From: Acanthacorydalis orientalis
Taxonomy: Eukaryota > Arthropoda > Insecta > Megaloptera > Corydalidae
DNA length: 64,000 bases
Reading direction: 5' to 3'
NCBI GenBank assembly: GCA_034766995.1
Contig: CM068315.1
Location: 42,972,818-43,036,817 of the forward strand
Below are positions 34,626 through 46,199 of this stretch, piece by piece (position 1 is the first letter of the stretch; every line of letters begins with the position of its first letter). The notes beneath the pieces were generated by a model. It searched no databases and was not told where the DNA came from. It saw nothing but the letters and a program-made list of their open reading frames with translations. A program made the position numbers and the translations under genes.

Positions 34626-35490
34626 AACAAGTTGTGAAGAGAAGAAACTTAATGGTCTAAAAAGACGAAGATTATCAAAACAATGCAAATAATTTTAATT
34701 ATCAATGTCACTTTCTCGTACGGTTGGTTTAAAATTTTTGTGAAAATTACCTACAAGTAATAAAATTTAAAACAGATGGCACAAAGAAAGACTCCAATAC
34801 TGGGGTTAGAAGTAAAATTAAAAAAATCACTTCTTTTTTCTTTTAAAACCCTTGCCTTTAGATTATTTGTTTAGTGTTTATATTTATAATTATTTTTTTA
34901 TAATTAAATTTCATCTGCTATGTATTAACTAAGAATAAATCTTTTACATAGAAGAATAACGTAAATAAGACTATTTTTAGTACGTTAGCAATACATAAAT
35001 TAAAAACAAAATTTATTCAGAACTTTAATATTTTTCTGCAACTTGAACAAAAATTCATCACACGTAACGATCGCAAGGCTGAATATTAACAAGTAAATAA
35101 TATACTCCTACGTATAAGTTTCCATAAAACTTTACATTCTGATGACCGTTGTTTCAACTACACGGCCACATTGCGAATTACTTAAAAAAAACCTAAATGT
35201 GTTCTCTTGTACATGTTACATCGTCGGGCAGATGAATTACATTTATATAATAGAGAATGATGTGACGCGAAAGTGTTTTGTGTGCTTGCACAAAGTTATT
35301 TTTGGCTGTATAGTTTATCGTATTTTCGTCTAGAATATTTTGACGGGATATTTGTGCGACAAATTGTTTAATTAACAAGGTTTACTCTACGCCATTACTG
35401 CTTCTGAGTTACATTTATAGTCAGTTGATTTGAACTGAAAATTCAATACACGTTTGCGTTATACACAACATTTGCAAACATTTGTCACAA
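34626..35490. other. AT-rich non-coding stretch
   Basis: A slightly GC-richer patch at 35130-35400 carries overlapping short frames on both strands with no recognisable product. Confidence 0.4.
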
Positions 35491-35494
35491 TGGT

Positions 35495-35545
<51 letters not shown>
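35495..35545. repeat. (TA)n microsatellite
   Basis: TA run with one CATA break. Confidence 0.95.
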
Positions 35546-35723
35546 AAAGAACATTTAGAAGTAAATGTACAATACTCCAATAATAATATCAGAAGTTTAA
35601 AGTAGAATTGTATGTAAACTTTATAAGTTGTGACAGATTATGGCCGAAGAAATAACTACATCAAATATTAATTTAATTAAAAACTTGTCTTTTCTGATAT
35701 AAAGATACGTATGAAATATACGG

Positions 35724-35728
<5 letters not shown>

Positions 35729-35776
<48 letters not shown>
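35729..35776. repeat. (TA)n microsatellite
   Basis: Uninterrupted TA run. Confidence 0.95.
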
Positions 35777-35779
<3 letters not shown>

Positions 35780-35842
35780 GGATGTTACATATGAAATTGC
35801 TGAATTTGTAGGTGAGAATTAAAACGCAATATTACAACCTAA

Positions 35843-35905
<63 letters not shown>
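35843..35905. repeat. (TA)n microsatellite
   Basis: Uninterrupted TA run after TATATGTA. Confidence 0.95.
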
Positions 35906-35909
<4 letters not shown>

Positions 35910-36640
35910 TAGTTTTTAAATGTTTATTTCTTTAAACTAGTCAGTTGTGAATACATTCTATTTTCGTAAGATGTTATTTTATTTGAAAATCAAACTTACA
36001 ACAAACAAACTTTCAATAAACATACAATTATTGTTCAGATTTTTCTTATTAAGCCCTTACTAGTTAAGTAGTTAAATTATTTTATTTAAAATATATTTCT
36101 TTGTCCTAATAGTCTTCGTTGTTTTGGATCATTTATCCATTCTCCGCTATTATTTTTGTCACTGGCCATCTCCAGGTAGATACTAAAGAGTCACAGTCTC
36201 TCTAATATGTGATATGATACCTTATCTCTTCAATCTCCTTTACTTTACTGAAGAACTCCTCAGTGGAAGCTAATATCTTCGAGTCTATGATATTTATCTG
36301 AAGATGGCACATGAACTTGAAACTAATAGTGAAATACAGACATTCAGATGATGAAATACATTGAAATACAGATGATGTAAAAGGATAAAGACCATTTGAA
36401 AAAGGCACTAATATCATAGATGTTAAAACACAATTATAATTTTAAAAGTTATTTAATATATATATATATATATAACCATTGCAGATATAAATTAATTTAC
36501 TTATTTCTATTATTTCTTCTTTCTCGATTTAAATGTCCATTATATACACGCACTTTTCAATAATTTATATTGTAGTATGTATATAACTTCTGCGCTACAT
36601 TTTACTTCTATAAATAATTTTCATCAATTAACAATTTATG

Positions 36641-36642
<2 letters not shown>
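35906..36642. other. Non-coding stretch between microsatellites
   Basis: A 71-codon minus-strand frame (36202-36417) is unrecognised. Short TA run at 36456-36474. Confidence 0.45.

Positions 36643-36709
<67 letters not shown>
36643..36709. repeat. (TA)n microsatellite
   Basis: One of the longest pure TA runs in the window. Confidence 0.95.
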
Positions 36710-36711
<2 letters not shown>

Positions 36712-36848
36712 AGAAACGTTCTAATAACGATCTCAACATTTGAGTGTTTGTCAATCTGCTGCGAAATATAATTATTTATAAATAATCGACTTTTAATGAA
36801 AATCCTATAAAAAAATCAAAATCGATGAAGAATAATTCAAATATATGA

Positions 36849-36855
36849 ATATATT

Positions 36856-36890
<35 letters not shown>

Positions 36891-36902
36891 GGAGGGAGAT
36901 AG
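36849..36902. repeat. (TA)n-(GA)n compound microsatellite
   Basis: TA run passing into AGAGAGAG and GGAGGGAG. Confidence 0.95.
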
Positions 36903-37049
36903 AAAATATAACGTAATTAAAGTCTCATTATTTTCATTTTATGAGTAATCGTTATCGGAATAATTGTATCATGCATTACGCACTAAGGAAAAATGAAGAT
37001 AATTTCATGTCTCATCATTAATTCAATATCTATGTATCTCAACTTGAAT

Positions 37050-37050
<1 letters not shown>

Positions 37051-37080
<30 letters not shown>

Positions 37081-37129
37081 TATGTATATATATATATTAT
37101 GTATATATATATATATACATATACACACA
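37051..37129. repeat. Interrupted (TA)n with repeated TATTATGTA breaks
   Basis: TA runs broken twice by ATTATGTA, ending in ATACACAC. Confidence 0.9.
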
Positions 37130-37261
37130 AACTAATCAGAAAAACTTGTTTTCAGTAAAATCCTTCAAGTATGAACCATTTGAAACAATGTCAAAATGAT
37201 GTAGATATTGATTAATAAATTACACAACAATAAAATTGTGTTTAGGTATCTACATACATAT

Positions 37262-37475
37262 ATACGATGATACAACTTAAACTTCCACACGAAAGTATTA
37301 AAAAAATGCAAAAATTAAAATCAAATATGTTATCTCTCATTTAGTATTTTAGTTCAATTGTATTTAGTATTGAATTGAACTAAAATAGCAAATAAAAAAT
37401 AACATGACTTTCCTTAATCTCTGCACAGTGTTTTAATAGTTTCATGTCAAAACCTAAATTGGATCGCTCTATATT
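37262..37475. mobile_element. Palindromic element family D, copy 2
   Basis: Same left part as copy 1 (CACGAAAGTATTAAAAAAATG), the same hairpin left arm at 37342-37359 and a slightly decayed right arm at 37373-37387. A matching right flank (ATGTCAAAACCTAAATTGGAT) corresponds to ATGTGGAAGTCTAAATTAAAT of copy 1. Confidence 0.75.
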
Positions 37476-37520
37476 TATTATATATAGATATATTAAAAAA
37501 GTTATATGCATAAAGTTTGT

Positions 37521-37571
37521 TTTATATATATATATATATATACACACATATATATATATATATATATATAC
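37521..37571. repeat. (TA)n microsatellite with CACACA break
   Basis: Two TA runs joined by TACACACATA. Confidence 0.95.
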
Positions 37572-37626
37572 AAAGAGAAGGATAGAAGTAAAACTTGTTC
37601 CTGCTCAAAATATTTCTTATAATATA

Positions 37627-38105
37627 TTAGATGTACAAATTAATTCGGTGCCTTTCTTATAAAAAATTAATTTTTACGGAATATATTTCAATCCTCGAAA
37701 CATCCTCCATTATTTTATATAACTTTACTCTATCAATCGGGTAACTGACAGATCCCTTATCGAAAAAAGATGTCGGCTGTGTGTCGATGAAGTCGTAATG
37801 CATTTTCGAATCTATTCCACTATTTTAGCATTGTGTGCATGTTTTATGGGTCAGAACACACCATTACCCAAACCTGAACAAATCATTCCTGCGGCTTCAG
37901 TAGCATTTTTTTCAATTAAAATACGAAAAGTATGCAATGCCTATTATGCTGCTTTTCGGACATCATCCATCGTCTTTACTACTGTTTTTTGACGGTATGC
38001 CAACTGCTTGGCCAAGATATAATATTTTTAAACGTAAAGGCTAGCACTTCAAAAATAGTTATAATTGATTTATTTTAAAGATACCGAATTAATTTATACA
38101 CTTAA
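37627..38105 (-). mobile_element. Mariner family B, copy B3 (internally deleted)
   Basis: TTAGATGTACAAATTAATTC on the left and its counterpart at 38086-38105 on the right, with TA on both sides. The minus-strand relic includes a start-proximal MMSEKQHNRHCI-like block near 37960, EKNATEAAGMICSGLG-like sequence, and the C-terminal stub near 37800. The second helix-turn-helix and catalytic core are deleted, as in the other copies. Confidence 0.88.
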
Positions 38106-38359
38106 TAATTGTGATTTATAATAGTAATTTTGGTAGTCTTAGTTCTTTTAGTTCAGCTAAAAGTATCCGTGTTCTCTACAGATTTATAATAATTTATACA
38201 AAAACATATAAATTCAATTCAATCAAAATGAGTAACTAAGTAAATGTTTTAAAAAGATTACTCGAATCGATATTGAAGTATGAAAAAAAAATGGTTAATG
38301 TTTTATGTTAATATACACGTACTATATCACATTAGATGCTCAATTAAACATTCTATTAA

Positions 38360-38600
38360 ATGTTCTTTCGACACTGCACTTGTGCACCTATCGATATCTC
38401 TTCGATCTACGCCAGTGTTACTTATAAATGTGATAGCTAGTGTAGCTCACCACCCACAAACCCACACAAAGAACGCACGGTGTTGTTCCACAATCTCTAA
38501 CTTGCACATATAGCCACACAGCCACGTGCTTCTCTTGCTCTGTTGCCTTTCGTCGCTCTATTTCCTCCGTACTTTGAAGTCTTAACCGTTGGTACAGAGA
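38360..38600. other. GC-richer island
   Basis: CACTTGTGCACCTATCGATA, GAACGCACGGTGTTGTTCC and CACGTGCTTCTCTTGCTC stand out from the AT-rich background. A 77-codon frame (38280-38513) ends in it without recognisable similarity. It weakly resembles 19110-19390. Possibly an LTR remnant or regulatory DNA. Confidence 0.3.
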
Positions 38601-40440
38601 TGCATTCGAAGAATTTCTTTGAATATATGTGTCTATACAAAAAATAGTTATTTGTGTAAGTTTATATAATGGAAATATAGTTGTTATAAGACTAGGGAAA
38701 GTTGTTGACGTTCTGTATAAGGAACGAATAACGGAATTTAAATTTTTTAAATGTTTTAAATGAATAGTAATACGAAAATATAAATTTCATTACAGTTCAT
38801 GGAATTGGGAGTATTTTTTAGAAATTTGTATTCATTGAAATTGAGAATTTCTTGGAATTTTTGGTTAAAGAGTTTACATATTTATAAAATACTTTTTTGT
38901 ATAGTAAAAAGTGAACACTTGTTATAAATGTATTTTGCGAGTATTACTTATTTGAATTTTTAATTTTTTTAAATTTTTGCTGTAATATCAACATTTTAAC
39001 AATTATTTACTTGACAGTTTAAAATATTCAAAAATATTTTTCAAAAATGTTCCATACCGTTTAGTTATATGAAAAGATGCAATAATTTTAATTTATATAA
39101 AAATATTAAATATTTTTTATTGATGAGCATAAGAGTTTAATTTAGGTTAAATTTAATGTTTTAAAAATTATAAATATTTAAAAAAGACCAAAAATACATT
39201 TTTAAAGTCTGTATATTTCATTTGAAAATTGAATAAATTCTTAATAAATTTTGTGTACCTATTAAAATGAAATATCATATTAATATTTTATAACAAAAAT
39301 ATTAAAAATCATACAGCAGTGAAATATTTATTACATTTTATTTATTACGTAACCCGCAATTAATTTTGCACCAACCTAATATATCTCTTGTGATGATTTC
39401 TCATTTATTTTTATAATTAATATAATTTTTTTAAACCAAAAAAATATTATATACCGTCGCTTTTATGCTTCTAGTGTACTACTCGTATATCTCATATCAA
39501 AAAAATGTACGAAGTTAAAAAAAATTTAATAATAATGAAAAAATACGTTACGTTGCTGATATTAAATTTAATTAATTTAATTAATAAAATCACTCACGAA
39601 AGGTTTCATTCCTTTACGAATTTTAATTTAATTAATTACAGACATATTGTACAACACAAGGAGTATTATATCTTATTAAAAAAATAATTTTATTTATATC
39701 GCTATCAAATTTTTAAATCTTATTTGACTTTTATAAAGAAACTTGTATTCATGAAACGTTTTATCAGTGTATTTAAAATTCGTACTGCCATATAAATCAA
39801 ATAATTAAAATTAAGTCTATTTTTAGTATACTACATTACATTTTTAATATATTTTTGTATGTTAATTTATTCAATAAGAATAGAAAACTAATTATTTTGA
39901 ACTTCAATGTTCTATGAAGATAAATTATTGTAATAAAATATCGAGAATGTAGATGTTAATTTAATAATGAAGTAGATTCGATATTACCAAAGTTTGTAGT
40001 ATAAATAAAGTTTGTCTTATAAATATAAGAAATATTATAAGCAGTTACAAGAAAATATAAACAGATTTAAAATTATGTGCAATTTTCATAATTTGATTTA
40101 AAGTATATCCAGAAAATTGGTCTATAAAGTAGCTATAAATTCCATTGTTTCATAAATGATTTATAAACTTACAATGTTGTAATTTTGAGTATTAAAATCG
40201 ATATAGAAAGGAATAGGATTTTTTTTATCAGAAAGTCTTCTACTCATCTACCTTCATATATTATATATATATATAATCAATGAAAATATTTTTTAAGGGA
40301 AATTGGTTTTATTTATATAACATAAATGTAGATTTTGTATTTTTCATGTCGTTCTCTCTTTTATATGACTGCTATACGGAGCTATTTTAAATAAATATTT
40401 TTTATTAATTATATATATATATATATATATTTACACAAAT
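38601..40440. other. AT-rich non-coding stretch
   Basis: Only a solitary mariner end (39355-39379) and short TA runs at 40258-40276 and 40405-40431 are recognisable. Confidence 0.5.
39355..39379. mobile_element. Solitary mariner terminal repeat (family-A/Hsmar1 type)
   Basis: CGCAATTAATTTTGCACCAA followed by CCTAA and TA is the outward end of a cecropia-type mariner. The TGCACCAACC form is closer to Hsmar-type ends than the local family A. No partner end was found upstream. Confidence 0.6.
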
Positions 40441-40500
40441 AGTCGTCTCTTTTTATGTGGTAGATACGTTCCACAGATAATCGCATATAAAAAAATTGCA
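40441..40500. mobile_element. Stray Tigger/pogo terminal segment
   Basis: GTCTCTTTTTATG, GGTAGATACGTTCCACAG and CGCATA repeat the start of the Tigger element 150 bp downstream in the same orientation. No internal region is attached. Confidence 0.65.
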
Positions 40501-41089
40501 CAAAAAAGATTATAATAATTTCAAGTAGATCTTCTTCTATTTATATTACTATTTCTAGAAATTTCTTCCTAATATTTCACTCTATTATATACAGTCAAGT
40601 CTCTTTTTATGCGGTAGATACGTTCCACAGAAAACCGCATACAGAAAAACATAACTACGTTGAAAAATTAGGGATACGTTCCATAATTTTCTAAAACTGC
40701 ATAAAACCAAAGTAATGAGTTAAAATACATCAAAAATCGCATAAAAAAGTTTATGAAAATTCAGAAAAATAAGAATGTCTAAAAAATTCATTCGAAAATT
40801 TGAAAGAAATTGATATTAAACTTAAAATAAGTTTGTTTTAAAACCTTATTCATTTAATTTTATTGAAAAGTAACAATTTTTTTTACATTTTTTTTATCAG
40901 AATTATCATTACTATCTGACAATGTTCGGAACCATTTGTGAACTGGTGCGAAATCACTTTCGTTACTAGAAGAGATAGTGCTTTAGATCTGCATGGTAAA
41001 TAGATCTTCACAAATAGAATAAGCGTCAACTTTATCCTCGTTCTGTGTTGATTTCTTTCCTTTGACAATGTGATCAGCGATTAAACTTT

Positions 41090-41572
41090 ACGACGATGAT
41101 TTTATTAATTTTTTATCCAGTTTGCGATATCCAGACATACATTTTTTCAACGCACGTTGGAATATGAAGCCTCGTTCAGGATTTGTGTCATGAACAAGAA
41201 ATTAATTTTCCAATTTATTGCAAAGTTTAAGACTTTCTCGAATTATATTTGCAGTGAGGATGAAAAGTTTTTCTTCTGTTTCATTATCTGTTTCATTTCA
41301 TGACCTTCGACGATATCTAAAGTTATACTAATAATATCATCGTCACTTAAGGCATTAATCACAAGCAGTTCGTCGACATCATTCTGGCTAAGGGTATTAA
41401 AACCTTCTCCACCAATTCCGTGTGCTAAAGTAATGTTTTCAGTTGACAATGTCGATGTTAGAATGGTTGCACTGTTTGCAACACATTTAGTCCTAGCTGG
41501 TTTCCAACAGGCATTGAAAGTTTGTGATCTTCTTTCATTGATAGGAGATACAATATGATTTAAACAGTCCAA
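41090..41572 (-). pseudogene. Tigger/pogo transposase, C-terminal fragment
   Basis: Minus-strand frames show the conserved tail of Tigger/jerky-type transposases. SQTFNACWKPARTKC lies near 41520-41475, GIGGEGFNTLSQNDVDELL near 41420-41365, and after the stop-bounded frame (41572-41243) comes a second piece in another frame. That piece reads ANIIRESLKLCNKLEN and then ERGFIFQRALKKCMSGYRKL (41250-41115). It is frameshifted near 41250 and lacks everything upstream. In the family this region follows the DDE nuclease domain and has no catalytic residues. Not functional. Confidence 0.85.
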
Positions 41573-41652
41573 ATTAGAAAATTTTAAATTAAAAAATGTA
41601 AATTTAAAAAAATATAATAATTTAAATTTAAAATTCTTTAAACAAAGTGCAC

Positions 41653-41654
<2 letters not shown>

Positions 41655-41702
<48 letters not shown>

Positions 41703-41703
41703 C
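41655..41703. repeat. (TA)n microsatellite inside Tigger relic
   Basis: TA run between the coding relic and the right end. Confidence 0.95.
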
Positions 41704-41792
41704 AACGGAGAAACCCCGAATTTGCATAAAATATGCACTGCATAACTTCAAAACTGTATTAAACAAATACATATAAAAACCGACTCGACTGT

Positions 41793-41840
41793 ATGTATAT
41801 ATATACACATATATGTATATATATATATATATATATATAA
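41793..41840. repeat. (TA)n microsatellite with ACAC break
   Basis: TA runs directly after the Tigger target site. Confidence 0.95.
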
Positions 41841-42635
41841 ATTTCGACTAAATATAGTAAATTTTAAATTGAATTAAACTTTTGTTCTAGTGCCATTACT
41901 TTTCAAATAAAACCATTCCAAGGTAAATCAAATAAGAAATTGAAAAAATTATGTTATTTATAGAGGAGTAGTAATTAAGAAATTGTTTGTAAGTTTACAT
42001 TTAAATAAGGCAACATTTGTGATCAGAAGAACATGAATAGTCTGTAGATATCAAAAATTTATTGCTTCAGATTCCTGGAATGGATAAAAAATACTTTGTA
42101 GTGTTTACCATTATAATTCTGTTATTTATTACGAAGAAACGATTTATGAAAAAATACTAACTTTACTGGTTTGTATGAATAAGTGTAAGAAAAGAATAGT
42201 TTCTATAGAATATATAATACATTATTACATTCTGCTGCAAACCAGTGTGTTTGAATTGGCAATCAGTATAATGTTATTCGGCATTTAAAATCTCAGTGAA
42301 AATAAATATTGGAATTATGGCTTTTTATACGTTTTGCTTTTTATAAAATTACATTATTAAAAAAATTCATATATGTCTAAACACGAGCATGTCGTTTTTA
42401 TTACTTCTTGCTCATACGTTTTTTCTGTTTAAATGGATTATAGTAAATTGGTATAACTTGTAATTTATTTTTTACATTAAAAATAATAAGAGATATTTTA
42501 ACAAATGAGATTGTCGGTACACACGTTATACATTCACATGTGTAGGTCTATGAAACACGTTTCTGTAATTTAAAATTAAAACAGTTTCCGTGCTCATACA
42601 GTTCGAAAAGGAAATTAAATTTAATGATCTTATTA
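41841..42635. other. AT-rich non-coding stretch
   Basis: Nothing recognised. Confidence 0.5.
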
Positions 42636-43170
42636 GGGCGAGAGAGAACGAGCTGGATAGGAAGAACGGGATGCGGCAAGGAAAAAAACACGAACAAAAA
42701 TGTTTAAACCGTCTCTGATCTCGAACTGTTATCGTACACGTTCAAAAACGATCTTTTCTTATTTTATCGAGGAGCACCAGTAATAGACATCACTTTGGTC
42801 GGTTGCCCTGCTTGACTGGATCGTTGGATGGCTTGCATTGCCGTACGGCGTATAACGAAACGCTGTGGAATTTTACGCCCGGCTCAGTTTCTACTTGCCC
42901 CAGTCGAGAGAGGTGAACCCGTACGCACCCGCAGGAAAGGTCGAACCGGTCGACTCTCAAGCTATGGGACTCTGCCATATACCGACGGGGACTTGTCTTA
43001 TCTTTACCCTTTCTTTATGCTCGGCTGAACAACGCTTATATGTACAGACAAACAACTCTATCTCACAACGATATGAGAAAAAGATAAACTTATTTATTTT
43101 CGTGTTAATGCGAGCCTTTATCTTTATTCTGCTGCGCGTTGTTTTCCATGCGTCGGGAAAGACTTATTAA
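42636..43170. other. Largest GC-rich, CpG-containing island
   Basis: Over 500 bp of near-balanced composition. It includes CCGTACGGCGTATAACG, TACGCCCGGCTCAGTTTC, GTACGCACCCGCAGG and GGTCGAACCGGTCGACTC. Plus-strand frames of 66 and 101 codons (42828-43028, 42865-43170) and a 62-codon minus-strand frame overlap, and none resembles a known protein. Its size and composition suggest selected sequence such as a promoter, a non-coding first exon or an enhancer. Confidence 0.45.
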
Positions 43171-43434
43171 AAATAAATATATTTTAAATAACGTCGTAAC
43201 AATTGTTATTATCAGACAACGATGTGATCTATTCTGTTTATATTTTGTAATGTAATTTAGAATTTACATATTTTCATATATCGTTTCTTTAAGACATCCC
43301 TTACATTATATTTCAAATGCACGTCAGCATTAAATTCTTAAATTAATTTTATTCATAAAAAGAATATTACAAATCTGTTAAAGAATAATAACATCGATAT
43401 GAATTTTTATAATATAAAAAACATTCGAATTATA
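43171..43434. other. AT-rich non-coding stretch
   Basis: Nothing recognised. Confidence 0.5.
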
Positions 43435-44706
43435 TGAAGGTGGAGTGATAATTATCCGTGTTTGACAATAGATGGTACCACTGATATTAAACTGCAATAT
43501 CTTTTAACAGCATTATCTTTCAAACTAGTACTGTTAAAGTTTGAGCACAATAGATTAATTAGCTTAGTTTTAGCCAGTCATTAAAAGTAAACAACTATTG
43601 GTTTTTTTAACTATGGAAAAAATTTAGTATCCGTCAGTGATTAGATTTGTGTTTTTGGATGGGAAAACGTGTGGAAAAATTAAATAAATGTTACATGTTG
43701 TCTACGAGGACATTGCACGTTCTATGATAACTCTCAGATATTGGTTTAATTAATTTAAATATGGTTATACAAGCGTTTGTGATGAAGAACGTCCAGGCCC
43801 TCCAATTGAGGTGACTACTGAAGAGATGATTGGAAAAATCCATGGCATTGTTTTAAATGATCGTAGAATCAAAGTGCAAGAGATATTTGAGACAGCAGGC
43901 ATTTCAGATGAACGTGTACGGAACATCTTAATGAATATTTGCATATGAAAAAGTTATCCGCCAAATGAGTGCCTCGTTTACTCGTAGTCGATCAAAAATG
44001 CATTCGAATGAATATTTCAAAGGAGTGTTTAACGGTGTTTAAATGTAATCAACATGAATTTTTGCGTCCATATGTAACAGCTGATGAAATATGGATCCAT
44101 CACCATATCCCAGAAATGAAAGAGCAGTCAAAATAATGGACTTCTCCTGGCGTACGTGCACCAATGAAGGCAAATGTCATTGGATCAGCTGGAAAGGTTA
44201 TGGCGAATGTTTTCTGGGATATTACTTATCGTCTATCTTGAAAAAGAGAAAACAATAACAAGAGCATACTATGCATTATTATTGGACCAGATGAATGTTG
44301 AAATCAAGGAAAAAATGTCTTTATTTGGCAAAGAAAAAAATGCTCTTCCATTACGACAAAACACTGGCCCACATATCAATAATTATGAACGGATAATTGC
44401 ATGAATTGCACTACGAATTGCTTCCACTTCCACCATATTCTCCAAATTTGGCACTGTGTAACTTTTTCTTGTTTCTAAACTTGAAAAAATGGTTATAGAT
44501 TTGCATCAAATTCTGAAGTTATCGCTGCTGTAAATACCTGTTTTGAGGAGTTTGACAAACCTTTGTATTCGAGAGATAATAAAATTGGAAATGCGTTGGA
44601 CTAAGTGCATCAAGCTGAAAAGAGGTTATCTTGCAAAATAAACAACAATTTGCTCAATAAAAATATGTTTTCATCTCAAACACGGGTACTTTTCACTCTA
44701 CCCTTG
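43435..44706 (+). mobile_element. Full-length but inactive mariner element
   Basis: At 1272 bp this has the normal length of an intact mariner. Imperfect inverted ends of about 33 bp (GTGGAGTGATAATTATCCGT on the left; GTAGAGTGAAAAGTACCCGT as complement on the right) are flanked by TA. It carries a complete but broken transposase frame and is the only element in the window with both ends and all transposase regions present. Confidence 0.92.
43614..44640 (+). pseudogene. Mariner transposase pseudogene (D,D34D type)
   Basis: Starts ATGGAAAAAATTTAG, so a stop falls at codon 5. Readable blocks in order are RFVFLDGKTCGKIK, YEDIARSMITLRYWF, DEERPGPPIEVTTEEMIGK, RRIKVQEIFETAGISDERV, a WVPRL-like region broken by a shift, VTADEIWIHHHIPEMKEQS and KANVIGSAGKVMANVFWD. 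Then come an 80-codon open frame, MLFHYDKTLAHI, LLPLPPYSPNLALCNFFLF and the tail NALD.VHQAEK-like near 44630. The first catalytic Asp (44083-44085) and second (44355-44357) are present. The third position (44460-44462) encodes Asn. It lies exactly 35 codons after the second, so D34D spacing is kept. Loss of that Asp plus several stops means no active enzyme. Confidence 0.9.
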
Positions 44707-45076
44707 TATATTCAAACTTTTTGCTTACTAGTAATAATAAAATTAGCAACTAGACTATTATTGTAGTGCTAATATTCTTGCTAGACAAAAAAATGTGTAT
44801 ATCTGTCACTACAGGGCAAGTTTTTTGTATAGTCTGCTAGTAGGCAGTTAGCATAGTGAAAAAAGAAAATTTATTAAACAACACACAAGTTAGAATGTTA
44901 CTAAAAGAAAGTTGTATATTTCAGTGATCTAATATTGTACAGTGTTGTAGTTCTAACGCTAGTTTTGGTACAGCAACAATAATATTTTTAATTGTACGGT
45001 TGTTTATTATTAAAGTTTGTTAAAGAATTATGATAATTATTTACATTTCTTTATTAAGATTTTTATGTTAATTTTG

Positions 45077-45121
<45 letters not shown>

Positions 45122-45829
45122 AATAGGTATATAATACATACACATTGTTTACATACACATGGGTGATTATAATCAGAATCAGCACAACAGATGTATTTAA
45201 ATGTAAAATACAAACGTGGGTGTTAAGATTAATATTTACAATTATAATCCATCTATATGTTAATTTTCTTTATTTCTAGAATAATTGTAATATAACCTGC
45301 ATATTACACTTTAATGTCATCAAAATACATTTTTTGAAAGTTTTATTGAAACGAAATTAAAGCGCAAAATAAATTTAAATGACAGTTTAAAAATGACATG
45401 AAAGATACTATGGTACGTTCTCTTGACATTCTTCCTCCTTTTAGATTCGAGTTGTTATTTTCAAATATTAATTACTGCATCTACGCCATCTTTAGGTAGA
45501 TTTTAAGTAACTGTTATCTAAATTCTGATTAGATATCACATATCCTGAAACCAGTAGTGGAAAGTAGGAATTCAAGTCATACGAATAGATATACATTCAA
45601 TACAATCGCAAGTATAAAAACCGTACAATTATAATTTTAACAAGATATTAATTTGATAATATGCAATAGCTAATAGTTGTAAGTCAATTAATTTCGATTT
45701 TTACAAGCTAGTGAATATTACATATTTTTCATAAATGCTATATTACATTACATTGTAAATAAATCTAGCAAATAAAAATTTTTTTGTAGTATTACTATAA
45801 ATTATATTTTCTATCTACAACTAAATTAT
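44707..45829. other. AT-rich non-coding stretch
   Basis: Contains the (TA)n-(GA)n tract at 45079-45121; no gene. Confidence 0.5.
45079..45121. repeat. (TA)n-(GA)n compound microsatellite
   Basis: TA run passing into AGAGAGAGAG, like the tract at 36849. Confidence 0.95.
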
Positions 45830-45905
45830 CAGTTAGTAAAAAATTGCATTGCGTTATCTTATCTTAAAGAACATTTTATGGTTTTTCAATGAAAATTTCA
45901 TCTAA

Positions 45906-45983
<78 letters not shown>

Positions 45984-46027
45984 GATATATATAAATATTA
46001 TGTATATATATATATATACATATTATG

Positions 46028-46070
<43 letters not shown>

Positions 46071-46186
46071 ATACATACATGCCTACATATCACCAGTTAG
46101 TAAAAAAATCCATTGTGTTAGCTTAGCTTAAAAGATATTTTATGGTTATTCAATGAAAATTTCATCTAATATATATATATATAATA
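45830..46186. repeat. Tandem duplication with expanded (TA)n, 264-bp period
   Basis: An 80-bp segment (CAGTTAGTAAAAAATTGCAT through CAATGAAAATTTCATCTAAT) occurs at 45830-45906 and again at 46094-46170. Each copy is followed by TA repeats. The spacer is about 170 bp of interrupted TA/TATG repeats. Confidence 0.85.
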
Positions 46187-46199
46187 TACATACATATAC

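Larger units (their letters stand above)
40592..41791 (-). mobile_element. Tigger/pogo transposon relic
   Basis: The left end is CAGTCAAGTCTCTTTTTATG and the complement of the right end is CAGTCGAGTCGGTTTTTATA. Each is next to TA, the target duplication of the pogo branch of Tc1/mariner. The 1.2-kb body holds only the C-terminal end of the transposase, on the minus strand. It is preceded by internal deletion of the DNA-binding (CENP-B-like) and DDE domains. A (TA)n tract has grown inside it at 41655-41703. The subterminal segment contains short inverted copies of GCGGT/ACCGC typical of these ends. Confidence 0.85.

Noticed and set aside
35495..37571. CRISPR-like array in the cluster of regularly spaced TA tracts
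   Set aside because: The repeats are simple dinucleotide runs of varying length with unequal spacers; the context is eukaryotic.
42865..43170. 101-codon plus-strand frame in the largest GC island
   Set aside because: Three overlapping frames on two strands are similarly open, and the product matches nothing recognised.
36130..45610. Similarity between 36160-36440 and 45490-45640 (GCCATCT..AGGTAGAT, ACAATTATAATTTTAA)
   Set aside because: Shared words are short and AT-rich; the order is only partly preserved, so I cannot separate it from chance.
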